DNA of 64,000 bases. It comes from Diaporthe sp. PMI_573. Lineage: Eukaryota; Ascomycota; Sordariomycetes; Diaporthales; Diaporthaceae. The position numbers and the translations under genes were made by a program. This document shows, one piece after another, positions 1 through 9,346 of this stretch; the first letter of the stretch is position 1, and every line of letters starts with the position of its first letter. The stretch is taken from positions 248,001-312,000 of the forward strand of contig JAJTUP010000042.1 of assembly GCA_021399435.1 (NCBI GenBank). Reading direction: 5' to 3'. A model generated the notes under the pieces. That model had not been told where the DNA came from and did not search any database. It was given only the letters and a program-made list of their open reading frames with translations.

Positions 1-620
1 AGACGGTTGTTCGTCCAATTTCTGGCCAGAGGGAGGTCGGAAGTCTTGAGCCTGATCGCATTGCTCGCATTTTCTCTTTGATTACACCCCCTGAGCGTTC
101 GGCTCCCCCGTTTTGTGCTTGAGTGTTGGGTGCCGAGGGCTCGATTCTGATGTGTTTCGATTCGATATAGCTTCTGACCGCTCGTCTACGGCTGAATACT
201 TCTCCGTCGCATTCAATGACCTTGACTTTCGTGTTGTTTTGCAGCTCCATTATCCCTAGGAAAGATTTGATGACTTTGAGAAGGGTTTCGCTGTCTCGGC
301 TCTCTAGGTAGTAGTCCCATATGTAGCCAGAGACTCTGCATGTGAGCAGTAGTTGTGATGTATATCCCTTGATTCCTTCTTCGTAATCATGGAAGTCCAG
401 TGCTATCCTTTCGCCTTCTTGTTCAAGGATCTCCCTCGGAGTTCGCCGGATTTGCCTTGTGATCTTGGCTAGGGCGCACGCTTCACATTCAACGGTGGAT
501 GGTCCTCTGAGTTTCACCCCCTGAGATGAATTCACCAGGTGTTCAAGTGCTTTCGGACCGGGATGGCCGAGACGGCCGTGCCAGAGCAGGGCTTCTCCCG
601 TGAGTGCCATTCTTTTGGTG
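1..620 (-). pseudogene. Ty1/Copia retrotransposon polyprotein fragment (GAG-pre-integrase + integrase core)
   Basis: Read on the minus strand from the ATG at 610, the frame is open to the window edge. It starts with the GAG-pre-integrase zinc-binding pattern (WHGRLGHPG, later C-x2-C in ECEACALAK). A retroviral-type integrase core follows, with the three acidic residues in LDFHDY, ECDGEVF and NGGAERSGGV. In Copia elements this part of Pol inserts the cDNA copy; reverse transcriptase and RNase H would lie beyond the left edge. Upstream of the ATG the same frame meets two TGA codons near 612-622, and related coding seems to continue in another frame, so the copy is probably broken there. No LTR is visible. 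The integrase itself carries no stop in about 200 codons, so the copy is not heavily RIPed. Confidence 0.85.
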
Positions 621-1502
621 TACTCTCATCACGGCTCAGGAATCGGGAAAGGTCAAGAGTAGGAACCTGGCTTCTTTGCCGGTCTTTCACTGCTGAGGTC
701 CTTAGTGGGACAAAGCACTCAAATGGTCAGAAGCTGCGTTGCGGTCAATTGGATTGGTCAACAAACGCCTGAGGTATCCCTTAGGATGCTACGGAATGGT
801 GCACTGTGAATCGCTGATCGCTGATCAACCATCCACACAAGTCCAGAAGTTCAAAAGAACCTCGCGTGCGGCGCGGGCGGCTTGCTCCGTGTCCCGCCGC
901 AGGATGCCTTGGTTGCAGGCAAGAAAATACACTGCGGAGTGCCGCTGCGGAATGCCGTTGCACGGCATACACGAGCTGCACCTTCGCTGTCATGGTACAA
1001 TCTCATCTATCCAGTAGAGGCATAGCGATCGACACAGAACAAGGCCGCGTACATAACCTTGCAGCCGATTGAGTGATGCAATGCCAATTCTATTGCCGTT
1101 TCCCACCTCGAACTCTGCAAACTTATGAAGTAAGAACCGGTTGCGATGGTGCTCGCCAGGGACCGGTGGTCTTGGACACAAGAGTAATCCCCTGGCTGAG
1201 GATTTGCGGTAGCACAAGGGGAGCTCCAATAAGATGCATCTGCATATCTGAAGTAGTCCACCGCAAGGCTATAAAAGGGCGCTGAACCCTCTTATGACAT
1301 TTCTCACGCAAGCTAACACATCACATTTCTCTCACAACGTTCTTATCAGCCAATACAGCCAGTGCTTCTAAAACACACAGTGCAGGGATACAGTCATTCA
1401 TCAACATTTGAATTGGCTGATCCCTGATGAGATTTGGTCTGCACCCAGGCTTGTCATTTCGGCTGAACGGTTATTATATCTATCTAGAAGCCGCCCCTGA
1501 AT
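621..1502. other. Gap without a supported gene
   Basis: Only short overlapping ORFs in all frames. The stretch next to the Copia fragment is probably decayed element sequence. A TATAAAAG box lies at 1270-1277, followed by a CT/CA-rich stretch, which could be a promoter for the ORF at 1503 or part of an old LTR. I could not decide between these. Confidence 0.4.
1270..1277 (+). promoter_or_regulatory. TATA-like box upstream of the chromodomain ORF
   Basis: TATAAAAG, about 230 bp before the ATG at 1503, with a pyrimidine/CA-rich stretch after it of the kind often seen near fungal transcription starts. Position and sequence only; no expression evidence. Confidence 0.3.
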
Positions 1503-2140
1503 ATGCGCATCAAGAAAACTCCCACCGCTGTTGAAACGACGAATGGAATTGGTTTTACATCAGAGTTGTTTAACAAATCCGGGCAAATCAAGTGGACCCC
1601 GAGGCAGCTTAAGAAGGAGTTGAGGGCAGATCACGCCTGTCGGAATCGGGCTGTTCCCGATCAAGGGAATATCAGAACTAGCGGTTGTCATATCTCAATG
1701 GATCAAAGAGTCATTGAACAGTCACCCGGGGCATCCCAAACTACCGACCACAATACAAATACAGCCGAAGAAATCCAACACAGTTCACAAGGTGCTAACC
1801 TCGCGCCGTATTGCCACAAATCAAGGGACGACATCGAACTACCGGACGTATTTAAAGTAGATGCGATACTGGACCACCGTGTATCCGGGAAAAGACTGAA
1901 TTCTTGATCCGCTGGAAGGGCTATGGCAGCAAGTACGATACGTGGGAGCCACGATCGAACATCTTGGACAAAACCCTCGTGGACAATTACAAACAACGCA
2001 CGACCCACCACCACAACCGCAATCACAATGTAATCTGGTCACGACATTGTCGGGGACGAGCCAACAAGGCCGGGGTGTGGTTGCTGAGGAATTGCAATTG
2101 TCGAACAGGAGCGAGCATGCAACGAGTTGCGAAGCGATGA
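1503..2140 (+). pseudogene. Chromodomain protein, frameshifted (possible chromovirus Pol tail)
   Basis: The first ORF (1503-1907) is polar and has no recognised domain until its end, where FKVDAILDHRVSGK starts a chromodomain. The domain continues in the next frame at 1904 with LIRWKGYGSKYDTWEPRSNI, the typical aromatic-cage and WEP part, then LVDNY. The two halves join if one base is missing or added near 1895-1900, so the gene looks frameshifted. Chromodomains bind methylated histone tails; in fungi they occur in heterochromatin proteins and at the C-terminus of Ty3/Gypsy chromovirus polyproteins. No integrase is visible upstream, so I cannot tell a retrotransposon tail from a stand-alone chromodomain gene. 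The C-terminal residues after LVDNY look like random sequence. Confidence 0.55.
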
Positions 2141-2145
2141 CGCCA

Positions 2146-2781
2146 CTATGCCTGGGACTCTCGGGTCGGGATACAGCTGTGCACCGTGCCATGGTTGATA
2201 TTTCTCGGGTCAGAAGTGGGAACTGTTGATGGCCCTGCATACCTGCTGTTGAAGCTCTTCTCGCTTTGTTCAGAAATGATAGACTTTCTCGGTGTCCAAT
2301 ATGAGTTGCCTAGTAGCCAGCCTGGCCCATATTCGCATTGGCCTAAGTCTGTTGTTGGACTAGCCAAGGATGTCTCTCTAGTAGTGTAGCCTTGTAGATC
2401 TGAGATGCTGTCATTCCGGCTCTGCGTGTCCATGATTGAATCAATGCTACTTCCCGAACCAGTCTGTGGCCGAAGGATATACTCAGCAGGCCATTCGGTG
2501 GACTCCATAGGGATGGCCTCATTGGATGGAAAGGGCTTGTAGAGATACTGCATAGGAAAAGTCAGCGAATTCATGGCACCAGCAAGGGAAATGCCTGGAC
2601 TTGGCCTTGCTTCAATTGGCTGGACATTGTTCTGGAGAGGTGCGTTGTTATTGCCCTCTTTTTCGAACATTGATGGATCAATCAAGCTGTGCGATTCGTC
2701 GAGGTCAGGGATGGTCGGCACCGCACCGGTTGTATCGCAATCAAGGTAGCTTAAGTGTAGGGTGTGCGACTGGTTGGACAT
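2146..2781 (-). CDS. Hypothetical protein, 211 aa
   Basis: Single open frame, 211 codons, convergent with the chromodomain ORF. The product is rich in Ser/Thr/Pro/Asn and probably disordered, with no transmembrane segment, signal peptide or known motif visible. It starts at the first ATG after a weak AT-rich upstream stretch. Length and absence of RIP-type stops favour a real gene, but nothing in the sequence suggests a role. It could also be the terminal exon of a longer gene or a chance ORF. Confidence 0.4.
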   Translation of the reverse strand: MSNQSHTLHLSYLDCDTTGAVPTIPDLDESHSLIDPSMFEKEGNNNAPLQNNVQPIEARPSPGISLAGAMNSLTFPMQYLYKPFPSNEAIPMESTEWPAEYILRPQTGSGSSIDSIMDTQSRNDSISDLQGYTTRETSLASPTTDLGQCEYGPGWLLGNSYWTPRKSIISEQSEKSFNSRYAGPSTVPTSDPRNINHGTVHSCIPTRESQA

Positions 2782-3992
2782 CGTCTAGATTTTAGACTCG
2801 CCTTGAGTAGCTTATGTGGATATAAACAGTTCAAAATTAAGCTTTGCCGATGGCAATGGTGTCGCGGCGTCCCTGGGCTTATATGGAATGTTAGTAATGT
2901 CGGTGGAGAAGCCTGAGGGTTTTCGCTGGGTGTGGGCGGCAAAGCAGGACCCGTCATTTGTCTCGGAAGCCCACTGGGGGTTATGCACCTTCAGACCTGC
3001 CCAATGATCGTCAACAGCTGACGTCATCAAGCGTAGCAGAGGAACGTGGGGTGTAGGCACAAGCCAGAGAAGGGCCCGCATTGGTCGGAAGACAGCGCTG
3101 CCAGCCCATGTCACCCTGGCCGTCATGAGATGGACTACAAAGCCGGAGTAAATCGTCCGGATGCAGGATGGGCCTGGATTCGGCATTTCCGCGGCCAGGA
3201 GGAGCGAAGGAAAGCGGCACCGCGTAATCATGCCTGGTGGGGGGCTCTGATTCGATGCATATACACTGGCTAACGTGATAGGTCAAGTCTTCAACAATAA
3301 GTTCATCTCTCAACAAACTCTCGTCTATCGTGATGGCAATGATGGGAATGGTTTCGGGCAGAGAATTAAGAATAATAATGCCGCTTGTCGATTACATGTC
3401 TGCACTCTTCTTTAGCTCTCCAGTATAAATACAAATATTCCACGGCTGCCATTATCACGAGGAACTGCAAGAAAATAATGAATATTATCTCCTAGCGTAC
3501 CGCATGCGAGAAGATCGGTGTCAATACAAGTCAGGGTCTTCATACTTCTCATTTCATTCTTCCTAAACATCTGTAAAAGACATTGCTTCCGTCATTTCTA
3601 GGTAAGTGGGTGTCTATGTACGCATAAAGACCTGGTCCAAGTCCCTGAAGTGGGTCGATGCCTTACTGGCAGGCTTCGCGCAACACCCACGGGTTTTCTC
3701 TCCGTGCCCCAGAGTGCTCACGAATTAGCACTTGGACTTGTGAAATAACTCAAGAGAAGGCGGCGTTGGCTATTGGGTCGGGTTCAAAAGGGCCTGTCAG
3801 GGTAGAAGCTGAGATACATCCAGAGGACCCAGCCTCTTTAGGGCTGCCCGTAATCTTTAAGATGTGCGAATCCATATTAACATTTAAAGAAGGGGAGATT
3901 AGAAACAATATGTCATAAGGCAATAGGGAGATGCTACGACGCAGGCCTTCCGTCAGTAGGACGCGAAGTCAGCAGTTGTGGGACTTAACACC
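2782..3992. other. Gap without a supported gene
   Basis: Overlapping short ORFs at 2812-3316 on both strands lack any recognisable motif. An 86-codon ORF at 3658-3918 is likewise unrecognised. The 3300-3560 part is AT-rich. No TIR or coding remnant could be assigned. Confidence 0.4.
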
Positions 3993-4038
3993 TCACATAA
4001 TATACAGCTTGGATAACTTGATAGCGAGGATATCCGTA

Positions 4039-5878
4039 ACGTCCCCGGCCTAATTTCCAACATACCCCTGATTCCGACCCGCGTACGCGCATTAACGCGT
4101 CTGGACCTACCCTGCATAAACTCAACCATATCTTTTCGAGAGAATTTTTTCTGGTCACCAAATTTCTTCCAGGCATCAACCTAGTCATCATGAAGCCCTA
4201 TACCGAAGACGAGGTTTATGACGCCATCGTGGCGGTCAGGGATGGGATGTCCGTCAGGCAGGCTGCCAGGACCTGGCATATCCCACGCATCACACTTCAC
4301 GATCGCCTCCGCGGCGCCCAGAGCCATCGCATCGCTGCTGGCCCTCTGAGGGTTCTTTCTGACCATCAGGAGGACCAGTTGGCGATGTTTCTGATTAACC
4401 AAAGCAGCCTCGGCAATGCGTTGACTCGCTGGGAAACCAGGGCCCTCGCAGCCCGGCTCGCCTCCTCCTCCCTCGAGCCCGTCCCCTCGGAAGGAAGTGG
4501 CTGAGGACCTTCCTCCTTTGTCACCCCCAGCTCCGAAGCCGTAAGTATCAGCGTGTTGAAGCCAAATGGCTGAGGGCAGCCACAAAAAAGAACGTCGGCT
4601 CGTGGTTTGACTTCATGTAGCTGCCTATCGTAAAGTCAATTAAGCCAGCCAACCGCTGGAACGCCGACGAGGGCGGGGTTATGGAGGGCAAGTCTGAGAA
4701 GGCCCTGACCATCGGGTATTCAGAAGGAAGCGAGCTTCTGCAGAAGGACTTCAATTCGAGGGCGTAGACTTCCTTCCTCGAATGTGTGTCTGCCACAGGA
4801 AAGTTCCTAACCCCTCTGATTATTTTTAAGGGGCTAAGCATACAGCAGCAGTGGTTTCCCGTTACCCTCGAGGATCACACCGGCTGGCAGTTCACGGCGA
4901 CGAAGAAGGGGTAGATGGAGGAACCCATCGCCATCCACTGGCTTCAGAAAGTCTTCCTTCCGCTCACGAAGCCGGAGGACCCATCGGAATGGCGCCTTCT
5001 CGTGGTCGATGGGCACCACACACACACAACGGTCGATTTTATGTGAAAATGCTTCTCGAATAAGGTGTATATCGTCTTTTTGCCGGCCCATACCTCCCAT
5101 ATGCTTCAGCCCCTCGACGTCGCCGTCTTTCGCCCTCTGAAACTGGCCTTCCAGAAGCATCTCGACCAGCAGGGAGGGCACGATTCGTCGTCAGTCATGG
5201 CGAAGAAGCGGTTTCTTTACTGCTATCATAAGGCCCGAATAGAGGCAATTACGGCGGCAAATATCCGTTCTGGCTGGCAGGCGACGGGTCTCTGGCCAGT
5301 GTCTAAGCATAGGGCACTCGGAAGCCGGTTTATCGAAGATAACCGGCCGAAGGAAGCAATATCGTCAAAATCTGATGCGAGGGATCGACGAGGGCATCAA
5401 TTCTGCACAGATAAGTGTTTTTATCGGCCTCGAGGGACCGTTTTTTCGACTCCCAAGCGGTCCCAGGAGCTGAGGGGCATGGTGGCCCGGTATGCCCGTC
5501 AGAAGAATCTAAGCCCCACATCACGACTCCTTTTCAGAAAGATCATGAAGAGTTGGGACCAGAAAGACGTCGATCTGACTATGTCCTCACAAAAAAACCG
5601 AGAGCTGGAACGCCAAATTGAAGCCAGCAGGACGGTCCGAAGGAAGAAGGTTCAACTCGACCCGAATGAACTTTTCGCCGACATTGAGGCTATTCGGAGG
5701 ACTCAAATTGAAGCGGTGTTAGTATCAGAAGAAAGCGACGGTTCAGAAGAGTCGGAAACACTATCGGAAGCGAGGTCAGTTATCGTGGTTGCGACGAGGT
5801 CGGCGACGAGGCGAAGGGGTCGGTCGTGAAGGAGGGTGGTCGGAATCAGGGGTATGTCGGAAATTGGGCCGGGGACGT
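4039..5878 (+). mobile_element. Pogo/Fot1-like DNA transposon, copy A (RIP-degraded)
   Basis: An 1840-bp Tc1/mariner-superfamily element flanked by TA on both sides (4037-4038, 5879-5880). The ends are imperfect inverted repeats of about 45 bp starting ACGTCCCCGGCC. It is clearly homologous to copy B (35828-37677), copy C (8251-9196) and fragment D (21998-22262). The transposase it carries is broken by a frameshift and several stops, so the copy is not autonomous. It lies just upstream of the PD-(D/E)XK gene and inside an apparent coding remnant on the other strand. Confidence 0.93.
4190..5829 (+). pseudogene. Pogo-like transposase (copy A), multiply broken
   Basis: The N-terminus (MKPYTEDEVYDAI) begins an HTH_psq-type DNA-binding domain. 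It is followed by a CENP-B-like second helix-turn-helix region and a DDE_1 endonuclease. Compared with copy B there is a one-base loss near 4485 and stops at 4618 (CAG to TAG), 4765 and 4912 (TGG to TAG) and 5044 (TGG to TGA). All are C:G to T:A changes, as RIP makes. The frame is open again from 5065, including LPAHTSHMLQPLDVAVF with the last catalytic Asp and a basic, acidic-tailed C-terminus. The intact family member would be about 546 aa. Confidence 0.9.
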
Positions 5879-6238
5879 TATCTGAGTTCCTGCCCACTGT
5901 TTCAAATGGCTCGCTCAACTGGTTGAAAAACTTGTCATCGTTTTCGTCTAGGAGCTGGGGGTATACGTCGGACGATATGCTATTCTCTTGAACGAATGCT
6001 ACTGCCTGTGCGATAGCTACTGGCAGATGCTCAGCCGCTTACAACGAATCTCATCCAAGTGATGCCGCGTCAGATTAAGCTGTGTGGACTGGTGGGGCCG
6101 CTGTGGTTGTTCCCAGGTGGGGTGGTAGTCGAGAGTGGAGTGCCAAGATTAACTAGCTGCACTGATCATTTGCCGCCGGCATCCGGATCATCATCCGCAT
6201 CAGTCACGTCACCCTCAATCTTCTCGTCCCTCTCGACG

Positions 6239-7869
6239 ATGGTTATCTCTGACAATAACCCCAGCGCTAGGTCTAAACCCAACGCCATCGATATGTTCGA
6301 CCCCGAGGTCGAGGCCACCCACCCGATCGTCCACAGCGTCAACCACGACAACGAAGACCAAAGCTCCCAGTCGTCGGTCCCTCTTCCTGCCTCCTCTCCT
6401 TTGACCGACCGAGACGACCACACGGAGTCGGAGGTGGAGGACGGGAAAAAAGGAACGTACAGCTCCAGTGGCAGACATTCGAACAAAATTTTGGGACGCA
6501 GGGCCAAGATCGAGGCCACGGCCATACCAAGACACAGCGCCAAAGGCAGGGCGCCGCTGTCGCCATCACCGTCGCCATCCATCGCGGACAATCTCCGCCG
6601 CGTTCTACACAAGCTCGAACGGTACCGCCTCGGCAAGCCTTTGGTACCCCCGGATTGCGAGCAGATCGATCTTGCGCTTGAACCTGCTGAGTATCACCAG
6701 CTGTACCAACTTCTCTACCAGCCGGAGCTCCAAGCACACGACTTCGACTGTGATCTCGCGGCCTTGCGCCGGTGGGCTCCAAACAAACTCCGACACGATT
6801 ACGATCCCCGAGCTGCCGTCTTTACTATCCGTATGCTGGGGCCCCTACATCAAAAGCTTGTCGAAGGGTTTAAGAGCATTATTCTCGACCGACTTTCAAA
6901 CGCACTAGCGACTTCCGGCTACAAAGGCACAATCACCGGAAATACTGGCATTGATGCAATCTTCAAAGAGCCCGAGCCTGAGCCTCAGCCTGAGTCCTGG
7001 TCCAGCACAACACATCGTGCACGGGCTATCCCACAGAGGAGTCGTTCCCAAAACAAACGGCCGGAAGTGGGCACAACAGATCTAGGCCCTGACAATGGAA
7101 GTAATGAGCCAAGTGAGACGAGTCCTGCAAGCGTCCAGCATACCTACAGCCCAGACTTTGGAATATATTATGCTCCTCATGACGGTCAAGAACCTTACTT
7201 TCCAGGTATAATTGTTGAGGCCGGGTGGTCACATCCATTGCCGGACTGGAAAGCGAAGCGTAAGCTCAGCACCTGCTCCTCTCTTCCTCTTCTGCTTTTC
7301 CTCTTTATCAAGTTCTAACTAGATCCTCGCCAGGCTACATCCGGTATGGCAAAGGCAATGTTCGTTATGTCATGGCTCTCAATGTCGAGCACCAACCGAA
7401 GCACGGTGCAATGCCCGATATCACCATTCAGGCGCATGAGATAGCTTCTGACCAAGAGTCGTGGGTTCCCGCAAAGTGCCTACACGCCTATGATGTACGC
7501 GCCAACGCCGAAGTAGAAGCTCGAGGTGCTGGCGGCGGCGCGGCAGAGACAGATGTGGGACTCCGCCTCTCACACCTACATGAACTACTCGTCCCGAGAG
7601 ACTATGTCGATATCCCTATCACCCTGCCGCTCCGGAAGCTTGTCGATATGGTGGAGTCAGCTTATAGCACCCAAGTGCGACGCGATGCTGTCAAGACAGG
7701 CCAGGCCTCTCCTCCGCCGGCAACTTCCTTTAGGGGCAAGAGGTGCCGGACGGCAACTCCCGTTGAGGATGATGAGGCGGCCCTGCTACGGGATCCTAAT
7801 GCCAGCTACATCCCTCAAGATCCCCCGGCATCTTCTAAGAGGAGAAGAACCGATCAAGGAAGGACGTAG
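6239..7869 (+). CDS. Uma2-like PD-(D/E)XK fold protein, 518 aa, one intron
   Basis: Two exons, 6239-7259 and 7334-7869. The 74-nt intron has GTAAGC, CTAAC and CAG signals and keeps the frame. The first 150 residues are polar and disordered. Then comes a helical region (LRRVLHKLERYRLGKPL) and a core with P305-D306 (SPDFGIYY), E327 (IIVEAGWS) and K338 (DWKAKRY), followed by a strand (VRYVMALNVE). The spacing of PD, E and K with a following Tyr matches the Uma2/PD-(D/E)XK layout known from a large fungal family of unknown role. The C-terminus is basic (KRRRTDQ), a possible nuclear signal. An in-frame ATG at 6059 would add 60 residues, but that stretch overlaps an older minus-strand coding remnant, so I prefer 6239. 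No stops or RIP scars. Nuclease activity is inference only. Confidence 0.7.
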
Positions 7870-8250
7870 CTATCCATCATCTAGGTTTTGAATGTGTGTT
7901 CTGGACGGCATTTCTCCAGACTATGGTGGAGTGTTGGCTATCGGTACCATATCACAATACACTTGCTTCAGCAGTGTTTGAGAAGCACAAGAGATGCGAA
8001 CACGCGGCCTGCTTTTTCTAACATGTCCGTGAATGCAGTGAGATTGCTCACCCTAAGCGGACGGCCAAGCAGGTGCCTGTCAATAAGGCAATGGTTGCTT
8101 GGCGACCGTCTTGGCGGAGTCCGTCCCAGAGTTTGGGCACCCCACACTGTGTTGCAGTATGTGGCCACTGAAAGTAAGCCTCCAAACACTATTTTAATAA
8201 ATGCCCTTGGGCATCATGTCAGGTTGAGCAGCATGTGCCTCGATCAAGTA
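7870..8250. other. Spacer between the PD-(D/E)XK gene and pogo copy C
   Basis: Contains short uninformative ORFs only. It presumably includes the 3' UTR of the gene ending at 7869. Confidence 0.5.
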
Positions 8251-9196
8251 ACGTGCCCGGCCCAGATCTCGGCCCACCCCCGTTCTCGGCCACCCTCCGT
8301 CACCGACGTCGCCCTCGCGAAGACCCCGACCTCGTCGCCACCACGATAACTGATCCCGTTTCTGATGGTGTTTCTGATGGTGTTTCTGATTCTTCTGACC
8401 CGTCGCTATCGTCGGGTACCGTGCCGGCTTCAATTTGAGACCTCCGAATCGCCTCAATGTCTGCAAAAAGCTCATTTGGGTCGAGTTGGACCTTCTTCCT
8501 CCGGACTGTTCTGCTGGCCTCAATCTGGCGTTCTAGCTCTCGATTCCTTTGTGAGGATATTGTCAGATCGACGTCTCTCTGGTCCCAACTCTTGAGGATC
8601 TTCCTAAAGAGGAGTCGTTGTGTGGGGCTTAATTGCTTCTGACGGGCATACCGGGCCACCATGCCACGCAGCTCCTGCGATCGCTTCGGGGTCGAGAAAT
8701 TGGTCCCTTGAGGCCGACAAAAACACTTATCAGTGCAGAAATGGCTGCTAATTCTATTTTTGACACCAGATTCTGACGATCTCGCTTCCTGCCGGCGGTT
8801 ATCGTCGATAAAGTGACTTCCGAGTGCCCTATGCTTAGACACTGGCCAGAGACCCGTTGCCCGCCAGCCAGAACGGATATTCGCCGCCGTAAGTGCCTCT
8901 ATTCGAGCCTTATGATAGCAATAGAGAAACCGTTTCTTTGCCATGACTGACGATAAATCGTGTCCTCCTTGCCGGTCGAGATGTTTCTTAAAGGCAGTCT
9001 TCAGCGGGCCAAAGACTGCTACAACAAGCGGCTGCAGCATATGGGATGTATGGGCGGGCAAGAAAACGATATAAACCTTATTTTAGAAGCACTCCCACAT
9101 AAAATCGATCGTTGTGTGTGTGTGATGCCCGTTGATTACGAGCAGGCGCCAGTCAGAGGGGTCCTCCGGCGCCGTCTGAGGGATGAAGACCTGTAC
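8251..9196 (-). mobile_element. Pogo-like transposon, copy C (5'-truncated)
   Basis: Minus-strand copy of the same family as copies A and B. Its terminal inverted repeat is at 8251 (ACGTGCCCGGCCC, one change from the other copies), preceded by TA at 8249-8250. The other end is lost: homology stops near 9196 in the middle of the transposase, next to hAT-1. The remaining ORF (9061 to 8300) covers the last catalytic Asp region and C-terminus. Damage includes VIDGHH changed to VINGHH, a TAA before NKVYIV, and LDV changed to LVV at the conserved QPLDV motif, so the catalytic residues themselves are mutated. Confidence 0.9.
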
Positions 9197-9346
9197 GGTT
9201 CATAGTACTTATTTTTGTATATAGTTGCCTATTAAATCGAGGTACCTGGACCCAAGTTAGCCGAGGTCGATCACCCCTACAGCTAATCTGATAACATTAT
9301 ACGAGAAACTACCCCTATTGAGCGCGTTTTCTACAGATTTCCTGCT

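Larger units (their letters stand above)
3993..6145 (-). pseudogene. Minus-strand coding remnant split by pogo copy A
   Basis: To the right of the element, minus-strand reading from about 6040 to 5881 gives a protein-like run (EHLPVAIAQAVAFVQEN, then SEPFETVGRNSD). If the element is removed leaving one TA, the frame continues through TDILAIKLSKLYIM to a TGA at 3993-3995. A second protein-like stretch (LNLTRHHLDEIRCKRL) precedes it in another frame up to about 6145, so at least one frameshift is present. I do not recognise the family. The evidence is the continuity across the insertion site and the natural composition of the translation; the remnant could still be a chance frame. Confidence 0.35.

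Noticed and set aside
1018..1261. Minus-strand ORF with YADASY, resembling the start of a Copia RNase H
   Set aside because: Only one short motif matches; the following catalytic Glu and Asp motifs could not be found in any frame, so it was not listed as a feature.
6166..6782. Long minus-strand ORFs opposite the PD-(D/E)XK gene
   Set aside because: They are shadows of the plus-strand coding sequence, which has the splice signals and the conserved motifs.
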